From VXYL01 sp964348085 (lineage in GTDB: Bacteria > Pseudomonadota > Gammaproteobacteria > Pseudomonadales > Azotimanducaceae), in the NCBI GenBank assembly GCA_964348085.1, contig CAYGBI010000096.1:1-11484 (forward strand): 11,484 nt of DNA. Reading direction: 5' to 3'. The translations under genes were made by a program, and so were the position numbers. Of this stretch, positions 1-5,846 are shown piece by piece. The notes beneath the pieces are model-generated. The model saw nothing but the letters and a program-made list of their open reading frames with translations, did no database searches and was not told where the DNA came from. Numbering within the stretch: the stretch's first letter is position 1; every line of letters starts with the position of its first letter.

Positions 1-127
1 TGGACTCGTCGCGCTCGTACTTGCTGATCGCCTGTGCCGTCACGCGGTTGTCGATGCGGGCTTCGAGATCGCGCAGCGAAAGGCCACAGGCACGGCGAGA
101 CACCCGAATGCGTTGACCTACAGTCAC
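1..127 (-). CDS. XRE-family helix-turn-helix regulator, N-terminal part (runs off left edge)
   Basis: This is a DNA-binding transcriptional regulator, of which only the first 42 codons are visible. The reading starts at GTG (127-125) and gives MTVGQRIRVSRRACGLSLRD followed by LEARIDNRVTAQAISKYERD. This is the classic Cro/C1-type (HTH_3) pattern: an R-x-x-R-x-x-x-G-L-S helix, then the recognition helix with T-A-Q-A-I-S-K-Y-E-R. The start is supported by an AGGGAG ribosome binding site 7 nt upstream and by an in-frame TAA at 160-158 with no ATG between. The S-x-Q-A-I-S-K-Y-E style of this HTH is common in regulators fused to an ImmA/IrrE metallopeptidase domain, but that half would lie outside the window, so the fusion is only a guess. 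The gene has its own promoter and is separated from drmB by a relaxase scar, so a role in controlling the defence genes is possible but not shown. Confidence 0.85.
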   Translation of the reverse strand, partial: MTVGQRIRVSRRACGLSLRDLEARIDNRVTAQAISKYERDES

Positions 128-134
128 GTTGTAT

Positions 135-140
135 CTCCCT
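135..140 (-). promoter_or_regulatory. Ribosome binding site of the XRE regulator
   Basis: On the minus strand the sequence reads AGAGGGAGATACAACGTG. The AGGGAG core sits 7 nt before the GTG codon. It decides the start, because no in-frame ATG lies between the GTG and the upstream in-frame stop. Confidence 0.7.
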
Positions 141-148
141 CTCTGGAG

Positions 149-183
149 TTGACAAAATTACAGCTATGGACACAGTTTGTCAA
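149..183. repeat. Perfect 8-bp inverted repeat spanning the promoter, possible operator
   Basis: TTGACAAA at 149-156 and its exact reverse complement TTTGTCAA at 176-183 are separated by 19 bp. The right arm contains the -35 box of the XRE promoter and the left arm covers the end of the -10 box and the start region. An XRE protein bound at both arms would block its own promoter, which is the usual autoregulation scheme of this family. That function is inferred from position only. A rightward promoter using the left-arm TTGACA is unlikely, because 17 bp downstream there is no good -10 (ACAGTT). Confidence 0.5.
155..183 (-). promoter_or_regulatory. Sigma70-like promoter for the XRE regulator
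   Basis: On the minus strand there is a perfect -35 hexamer TTGACA (183-178), a 17-bp spacer, and TAATTT (160-155) as the -10 element. Transcription would begin near 148, leaving a leader of about 20 nt before the GTG start at 127, with the ribosome binding site inside it. The stretch is visibly more AT-rich than its surroundings. The call rests on the consensus match, spacing and position; no transcription data are available. Confidence 0.65.
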
Positions 184-295
184 ATGCCGTTCTTCGCGCT
201 CAAGGTACGCAGCCGGTGGGTACGGCTGGTGGCCGAAGCATACGCACAGCAGCTTCTGGCGGTATGTGAAGTTCTTGAGAGCGACCGCACAGCCT
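184..295. other. Non-coding or unrecognised stretch between promoter and relaxase scar
   Basis: No gene with a credible start, ribosome binding site or recognisable product is seen here. The frame that leads into the relaxase-like fragment is open and encodes an aromatic-rich peptide containing YGWWPKHTHSSFWRYVKF, but there is no homology I can name and it does not look like the relaxase sequence that normally precedes the tail. It may be debris from another deleted gene or simply an open frame in GC-rich DNA. Confidence 0.4.
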
Positions 296-487
296 GATCT
301 CACCGATCAGAAGACCCTGTATGTGGAGATCAGTCGGGCGCGGGACCGGGCGGAGCTCGTGGCCGACGACCGGACGGCGCTGCGCGAGCGGCTCGAAGCC
401 GCCACCGGCAAGCGGATATCGGCGCTTAAAGGGATCGGCGCGATGGAGCGCGAGACATCCGCGAAAGCGGCGGAAGCGGAACGCGGG
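296..487 (+). pseudogene. Remnant of MobF (TraA/TrwC-type) conjugative relaxase, C-terminal tail
   Basis: The plus-strand frame contains LTDQKTLYVEISRARDRAEL, then ADDRTALRERLEAATGKRIS and ALKGIG. The YVEISRARDRAEL segment is helicase motif VI of the RecD-like helicase half of MobF relaxases. The following E-x-x-T-G-x-R-I-x-A-L-x-G-I-G stretch is the usual end of TraA-like proteins in GC-rich Proteobacteria. An intact relaxase is about 1,000 residues; only about 60 are present and the sequence just upstream is unrelated, so this is a broken remnant. The frame stays open past the fragment into the antisense of drmB, which is not meaningful. It probably marks a past insertion or deletion of a conjugative or integrative element. 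The boundaries are approximate and the assignment rests on motif recognition. Confidence 0.62.
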
Positions 488-532
488 TACGGTCGGGTGT
501 TGTTTCTTGCACTCCCTCGTGGGATTCCCAAG

Positions 533-557
533 GGCGTAAGAACAACAGCGTTACGCC
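533..557. repeat. Perfect 7-bp inverted repeat
   Basis: GGCGTAA (533-539) and TTACGCC (551-557) flank an 11-nt spacer. It lies between the relaxase scar and the end of drmB. It could be a weak transcript hairpin or a recombination-related site; no T-run and no recognisable IS end accompany it. The function is unknown. Confidence 0.35.
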
Positions 558-598
558 AAACGGGGCAGCGTCAGAAGGCCTGCTTCCAGCAGATCCGC

Positions 599-623
599 CA
601 GCCGGCCGAGATCCTGCCGGCTG
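599..623 (-). terminator. GC-rich stem-loop after drmB, possible terminator hairpin
   Basis: CAGCCGGC (599-606) pairs perfectly with GCCGGCTG (616-623) across a 9-nt loop. It begins about 21 nt downstream of the drmB stop on the minus strand. There is no U-tract after the stem, so it is not a textbook intrinsic terminator. It may be a 3'-end stabilising hairpin or a pause site. It is the best candidate for the end of the DISARM transcript within the window. Confidence 0.35.
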
Positions 624-644
624 CAGCCAAGGCACCGAAATCCA

Positions 645-2453
645 TCACCCTCCGTCCTCCGCGAGTTCGAAGAAGGCCGCATCCCCCACGCCAACCGTCG
701 GCACCAACAGCGCCCGGTCGAGAAAATCGTTGCGCTGTTCACAACTCGTCTCGGCAATCAGCAGGCAGCCGTGGCAGGCGGCGCCCTGCAATAGGCGGCC
801 CTCGAGTTGGGAGTTGGGCGTATGTTCGGCGCACACCGGGTCGTTGGAGCAGAGCTGGCCATCTTCGACGGCGCGACGAAGGTGGGTGCCGAAGCGGCGG
901 CCCGCCTCCACCAGCCCGCCCAGCGTTCCTTCGGAGTCCGAGGATCCGGTGTAGATCAATATGCCGTAGCCGAAGTCGCCGGCGTAGACGCGCTCGCGCA
1001 AAGAGCTGGCCGGGTAGCCGCAGTCGAGCGCGATCGAAGTCATCAGCATGTGCGAGAGAGAGTGGAGCATGACGTAGGCTAGTCCGGGGAATCCGCTTTC
1101 GGAGCGATGATGCTCCTCGGTCCATGTGCGCCAACCTTCCAGCAGTTGCTGTCCGCGGTCTTGCACGCCCGGTCGCTCCAGCCACTTCTCGATGTCCTCG
1201 GACCGGAACGATACGAAGACGCCTTCGCCGCGGTTCTCGACGGCGGGTAGCCAAGTGATCGTCTCGGCGAGGGAAGCCCTGGTGACTTCTAGATCGAGCT
1301 CGCCTTCCTTGTCAGGGCTGACCGATTCGAAGCGGGTGAACCCGAGCAGGGCCACGACCTCGCGCAGCCGATGCACCAGCACCAGCTTGTCGATGGTGGC
1401 AAGCAGGGCGTCCTCGTCCGGATCCCAAGCCGCACGCGCCAACGTTTCGGCAAAGAACTTGGAACGCGGGTCGTCTTCGCCGATCACGTCGTCGCCCTTG
1501 TCGAGTATCTCGAACTCGGCGGTCTTCACCGGAACCTCTACAGATTCTTCCCCGCTCTTTTGCCGGCGGTATTCGGCGAGCACGACTTCGTCGGGGATGT
1601 CGGCGAATGCGGCGTCGAGTTCCGGAATCCTCCGGAAGTTCTCGAGCGCTCCCAGATCGTCGGCCGCCTTCAACCGGTCGTAGTGCGTCGAGACCTTATC
1701 GGCCAACTCCGCATCGAACTCCGGCAGCGAGATGACGCTCATCGTCTGCGGGAAATAGGCGTTGCTCGCGGTGCGCACGAGCAGACGATAGGGCTCGCCG
1801 CAGTCTTCGTGCGCATACTGCCCGATCCACGGTCTCTTGCCCTCGCAGTTGCCGAGGGCTCCGGTGCGTAGGTTCCAAGCCTCGTAGAGGGAGCGCTCCT
1901 CGCCGCAGTCGCAGACACCGAAGGTATCGCTGATGTCCGTCCCCGCGCCGCGTTCCTCAAGCCAAAGCGGGCGCTGGCACGTCTTCCCGCTCCGGTGGAC
2001 GAAGCGCCGCCAATCCAAGTCGTCAATGTGGCCGCGGGGGCAACCACAGACGAACCGCACCGGGACTACTGACTTTCGGTTGCCATCCTCGTCGCGGAAC
2101 CGGCCTCCGTCTAGGACGTCCCATCGCACCAGTCGGCGCCGCCGCCACTGCGGGTTCTTGGGCGAGGGTTTGGCGTCCTTTACAATGAACCAAGTCGGGA
2201 AGATGCGTGCGCCGACGGGTGCAGTCTGGCGGTCACCGTCCTCGTGGCGCGGCGGAGTCTGCAGCTCAAGAGACGGTACGTTCAACAAGCGCTGCAGCTT
2301 GGCGACAAGACGACGCTCGTCAATCTTCTCACGCCGCAGGAGAGCCCAGTCCTGAAGACCGCAGATGATGACCGAATGACGGGGAAGGTCGATCATGGCT
2401 CCCGGCCCGTAGGTCGTGATCAACTGGCTCTGGCGAATGATGTTGTCTGCCAT
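645..2453 (-). CDS. drmB: DISARM protein DrmB (DUF1998 family)
   Basis: This 602-residue protein is the partner of the DrmA helicase. In the published DISARM core complex DrmB binds DrmA and helps hold the DNA-loading site in an autoinhibited state. The sequence starts MADNIIRQSQLITTYGPGAM, the typical DrmB opening. A cysteine-rich central part has C136, C138, C159, C181, C183, C203 and C218, probably structural zinc sites. The C-terminal DUF1998 domain (about 455-585) carries HSLSHML (464-470), ERVY, YGILIYT (496-502), EGTLGGLV (508-515) and the final cysteine set C535, C541, C560, C563 and C571 (ACHGCLLIAETSCEQRN, ending in FLDR). The length is normal and no frame break is seen. The ATG at 2453 is 6 nt after the drmA stop, with no strong Shine-Dalgarno, suggesting translational coupling. 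Downstream, where drmC is usually found, there is no gene on this strand. Confidence 0.92.
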   Translation of the reverse strand: MADNIIRQSQLITTYGPGAMIDLPRHSVIICGLQDWALLRREKIDERRLVAKLQRLLNVPSLELQTPPRHEDGDRQTAPVGARIFPTWFIVKDAKPSPKNPQWRRRRLVRWDVLDGGRFRDEDGNRKSVVPVRFVCGCPRGHIDDLDWRRFVHRSGKTCQRPLWLEERGAGTDISDTFGVCDCGEERSLYEAWNLRTGALGNCEGKRPWIGQYAHEDCGEPYRLLVRTASNAYFPQTMSVISLPEFDAELADKVSTHYDRLKAADDLGALENFRRIPELDAAFADIPDEVVLAEYRRQKSGEESVEVPVKTAEFEILDKGDDVIGEDDPRSKFFAETLARAAWDPDEDALLATIDKLVLVHRLREVVALLGFTRFESVSPDKEGELDLEVTRASLAETITWLPAVENRGEGVFVSFRSEDIEKWLERPGVQDRGQQLLEGWRTWTEEHHRSESGFPGLAYVMLHSLSHMLMTSIALDCGYPASSLRERVYAGDFGYGILIYTGSSDSEGTLGGLVEAGRRFGTHLRRAVEDGQLCSNDPVCAEHTPNSQLEGRLLQGAACHGCLLIAETSCEQRNDFLDRALLVPTVGVGDAAFFELAEDGG

Positions 2454-2459
2454 CGTCGT

Positions 2460-5400
2460 CTACTCGATATCCCGACCTTCGGGACTCTTGATGCCGAGCA
2501 GCACGCTCGGTTCGACGTCGCGCAATGAACGCGGCGCCCGAAATCGAAGCTGCTTGTCGTTGAGCGCGTTGCGGTCCGGGTCGATCATCTCGCGCAATAG
2601 GGGCGTGGTGATGCCTCGGCTGCGCGCATAGCCGAACGCCACCCCGCCGGCTTTGTCGGCGATCTCTGCCCAGTCGTCGACGAGGCTTTGCGCACGGCTT
2701 TGGACGTGAGCGTCGAAGCCGTCGGGAAGTCCGTCGGCATGGCTGTGCGCCCGTTCGCCCACCGCTCGGGCCAGCGCGGCAGTCTCCGTGCCGTGGTTCT
2801 CAACGCTCCCCGCTGCCGACATCGGGGTCAACTCCGGGATTCCAAGCCGAGCCAAGGCGACCGTCACCGCCGCCAGCCCCCGGTCCATGGCGCGTGGGGA
2901 GAACGGCGTGACGCTGGTGCCCTCGACGCCTCGATAGAAGGTCTCGTGCCAAGCGACGAAGCGCTCGTAGTGCGAGCGGTCGCGCGGCTTGTGGACATTG
3001 AGGAGCGTCACCACCAAACCGGGCCGCGCGGCGTCGCGGCCAACCCGGCTTGTGGCTTGGATGTACTCCGCGGTGGTCTTCGGCTGGCCGGAGACCACCA
3101 TTAGGCCGAGCCGGGTGATGTCGAGCCCGACGGAGATCATGTTCGTTGCCAAGGCCACGTCCACACGATTCCTATCCGTGAAGTCGAGAGAGAGCTGGCG
3201 CTTGGCTTCGGCGACATCGGCGGTCCCAACCCGCGAGGTCAGCTCGACTGGGTCGAATGCGATCCTTCTGTTGGCGAACAGGCCAGTTGCCTCGTCAAGA
3301 CGCTTGCGTTTGTCGCCATGACCCTCGAGATGGGAGCCGACCTCGTCCTCGACGATGCGCCGTGCGCTGCCCAACTCGCGCAGTGCGTTGAAGTAGGCGA
3401 CGGCCGTCATGTAGGGATCCGCGGGATTTCTCCCGTCTTGCTTCGCCGCTGCATCCCACGCGGCCTGTGCCGCCGCCATCAGCGTGATCATGCTGCGCAG
3501 GAATATGACCTTCGGTCCGCGCCCCTGCGCGGCGATGCCGAGATAGAGCCGCGGGTTCACGTCCTGTCGGGGTGCTTGGTGCGCGAAGAACGAATCGCGC
3601 TGATCGATGCCCTGCGCGGGGAACACCGCCACCGAGGACCGGCCGAACAGGGCGCGGATCTGCTTCTGCGCGAGGCGTGCGGTCGCGGTCGACGCGATGA
3701 TCTTCGGGCGCACTTCCTTGCCATCGACTTGGCGTCGGCAGAGATGGTCCAACGCTGTCTCGTAGAGACCCACCATGGTGCCGAGGGGCCCGGAGATGAG
3801 GTGCAGTTCGTCCTGGATGATGAGGTCCGGCGGGCGCGGGTTACTCGTATCGCCGCCGCGGAAGAAACCCGCCGTCTCTCCGGTCCACGGCATGGCGGCG
3901 AACTTGTCCACAGTCGCGATCATGAAGGCCGGTAGGCGTTCGTAGATGGGTTCGTCCACCGCGACGATGGGCAGATGGCGCTTCCTACCTGCGAAGTCGC
4001 AGCGCCGGTTCGCACAGCCCACCTGCAGGTCGGTCGGCTTGTTGGTGTCGGGCGTTAGGCGGAAGGAATACCTGCCGAACTTCGTGCCGCACCAAGGACA
4101 CCGGTCCAGAGGCAACGGCGGGTCGCGGTCTGTGTCGGCGCTGAACTGCAGGGTACGGCTACGCGCCGTGTTGGGGTCAGGGTCGCCCCTCGTGCCCATG
4201 CGGTTGGGCGTGGCGGCGCGGCCAACCCAGAGCGCGATCTCGAACGGCCATTCTCCGAGCCGTTCCGTCGCGGCCTCGCGTTCCAGTTCGAGCGCACAGA
4301 TCAGCGCCGTGGCGCGCCCGAGCTGGTCGAGGGTCAGGAGTCGAAGCGTGTAGCGCATGAGCACCGAGAGGCCACGATGCACAGGATCACGATCACGCAG
4401 CCGGCGAAGAACCAGCGTGAACGCCGCCAGTCCGAGATAGGCTTCCGTCTTGCCGCCGCCGGTCGGGAAGAACAGGAGGTCGACGGTCTCGCGCTCGACA
4501 TGGGTCGGCTCGGCGATGCCGCGCAGGTTCATCAGAATGTAGGCGAGTTGGAAGGGGCGCCACAGGGGCGGGTCGACTTTCTCGGGCAAGCCACCTGCCT
4601 CCTGCGCCCTTCGCCGCCGGGCCGCGGCCGCCATGGCGCGGTTGGCGATGCGAAAGGCTTCCAGCAGCTTCGGATCGTCAAGCAGGTCGATGCCTGCTTG
4701 GATACGATCCGCCGCTTCGGTAGCGCGCCGCACCAACTCGTCGGCAACTTCCCGCCGCCGGTCGGAAAAGGCTTGCGCATCCTTCCGCTGGCCTTCGATC
4801 CACGCGCCATACGCCTGAACCAGCGGGTTCAGCAAGCGCTGGGCATCGGCGCCGTCATGCAAGGTGCCGAGCGCCTCCATGCCGAACTCGACATTGGGGA
4901 TACGCGACGGCTCTACCCGTTCCACCGAGGCCTGGGGCATCCATTCGGCATGCACCCGACGGCACTCGCCATCGGTTACGTCGGCGCGTGCCGACACGTT
5001 GTGGCCCACGGCGTACTCCGCCGCATCCCGGTAGTGCAGGTCGGCGAGACGTTCGTCCCAGTCGTCGCTGTCGAGGCTGTGCGGATCGTATCTGGGGATG
5101 AATGGTTTATCCGCGGCAAGGCTCATTTCGACTTGAAAGGCGAACATCCTGTCCTGCAGGTCGTTGTCCGTCGTTGCTGGCCGTTGATTAACGAGGAACA
5201 CGGAGAGGGCGCGGGCGTCCCGCTCGCCCTCGGCGCCCCGCATCCGGGTCGGGCGAACCAAGCAGACCAGCCTGAGACCGCCACTGTCCGGTACGTCGAA
5301 CCGAATCGGCGTCCCTTCCTTGATCGACGCGAGATCGATATCGACGGTCGCTTTGCACGGACGGCGGGTCCAAGGTGTGAATCGGCGCGGAGCTGGACCG

Positions 5401-5846
5401 GGGTTCGCCTTGTCGCTGTGGGTTTTCTCCGCTTCGGTCGCGGAATCGCTCGTGGTTTCTTCTTCGGGCGCGTAGTCGCCCCAAGCGAGCACGACCTGAA
5501 GGCGCTTGGCGGAGGCGTCTGCGAGAACGCTCAGCCCCATGGAGGAGGGCAGAAACGCGCGCTTGCCGCTGCCGCGCTCCGGCGTGCCCGCATCGTCGCC
5601 TCCTTGTGCGGGCTCGGACGGTTCGTCGAGCTCCTCCTCCGCGTCCTGTGCTAGCTGCGCGTCGGGTGCATTCGTCGGCGCCAAGAACCCGGTCAGATAC
5701 CAGCGGGACGGTGCCATTGGCAGGCGTTCACTTTGGAGTGCTTCGTCTTCGGGGCGAGGACCGATCAGGTCGAGCCGCAAAGCGTCCACGAGGTAGTCGC
5801 GAACGGAGGCGCTGTCGCTGAAGGTGGGGGTACGGGGCGTGGTCAT
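2460..5846 (-). CDS. drmA: DISARM helicase DrmA (SF2, zinc-finger insert)
   Basis: This ATP-dependent SF2 helicase or translocase is the core effector of DISARM, acting with DrmB on incoming DNA. The 1128-residue product has all helicase motifs: I FFPTGGGKTEAYL (PTGGGKT at 461-467), Ia-like RYTLRLLTLDQLGRA, II DELH (679-682), III STATA (719-723), V ATNMISVGLDI (900-910) and VI IQATSRVGRD (929-938). A zinc-binding insert lies between motifs Ia and II: CPWC (583-586) with C611 and C616. Residues about 62-93 form an acidic, low-complexity linker (DAEEELDEPSEP), likely disordered. The start chosen is ATG at 5846, giving MTTPRTPTFSDSASVRDYLV. It overlaps the drmMI stop in an ATGA arrangement and has an AAGG 7 nt upstream. 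The frame is open 40 codons further (to 5966), but that stretch lies inside the conserved drmMI end and is unlikely to be translated. The gene appears intact. Confidence 0.95.
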   Translation of the reverse strand: MTTPRTPTFSDSASVRDYLVDALRLDLIGPRPEDEALQSERLPMAPSRWYLTGFLAPTNAPDAQLAQDAEEELDEPSEPAQGGDDAGTPERGSGKRAFLPSSMGLSVLADASAKRLQVVLAWGDYAPEEETTSDSATEAEKTHSDKANPGPAPRRFTPWTRRPCKATVDIDLASIKEGTPIRFDVPDSGGLRLVCLVRPTRMRGAEGERDARALSVFLVNQRPATTDNDLQDRMFAFQVEMSLAADKPFIPRYDPHSLDSDDWDERLADLHYRDAAEYAVGHNVSARADVTDGECRRVHAEWMPQASVERVEPSRIPNVEFGMEALGTLHDGADAQRLLNPLVQAYGAWIEGQRKDAQAFSDRRREVADELVRRATEAADRIQAGIDLLDDPKLLEAFRIANRAMAAAARRRRAQEAGGLPEKVDPPLWRPFQLAYILMNLRGIAEPTHVERETVDLLFFPTGGGKTEAYLGLAAFTLVLRRLRDRDPVHRGLSVLMRYTLRLLTLDQLGRATALICALELEREAATERLGEWPFEIALWVGRAATPNRMGTRGDPDPNTARSRTLQFSADTDRDPPLPLDRCPWCGTKFGRYSFRLTPDTNKPTDLQVGCANRRCDFAGRKRHLPIVAVDEPIYERLPAFMIATVDKFAAMPWTGETAGFFRGGDTSNPRPPDLIIQDELHLISGPLGTMVGLYETALDHLCRRQVDGKEVRPKIIASTATARLAQKQIRALFGRSSVAVFPAQGIDQRDSFFAHQAPRQDVNPRLYLGIAAQGRGPKVIFLRSMITLMAAAQAAWDAAAKQDGRNPADPYMTAVAYFNALRELGSARRIVEDEVGSHLEGHGDKRKRLDEATGLFANRRIAFDPVELTSRVGTADVAEAKRQLSLDFTDRNRVDVALATNMISVGLDITRLGLMVVSGQPKTTAEYIQATSRVGRDAARPGLVVTLLNVHKPRDRSHYERFVAWHETFYRGVEGTSVTPFSPRAMDRGLAAVTVALARLGIPELTPMSAAGSVENHGTETAALARAVGERAHSHADGLPDGFDAHVQSRAQSLVDDWAEIADKAGGVAFGYARSRGITTPLLREMIDPDRNALNDKQLRFRAPRSLRDVEPSVLLGIKSPEGRDIE

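Noticed and set aside
149..177. A rightward promoter using TTGACA at 149-154
   Set aside because: The hexamer 17 bp downstream is ACAGTT, a poor -10, and no gene with a proper start follows on the plus strand.
488..1072. Continuation of the relaxase-tail frame to 1072, as if one 319-residue protein
   Set aside because: Past about 487 there is no relaxase-like sequence, and from 645 on it is antisense to the conserved DUF1998 domain of drmB with arginine/proline-rich shadow composition.
4377..5654. A 425-codon plus-strand open frame
   Set aside because: It lies wholly antisense to drmA, whose helicase motifs on the minus strand are unambiguous. Its product shows no recognisable domain. Long antisense frames are expected in GC-rich genes.
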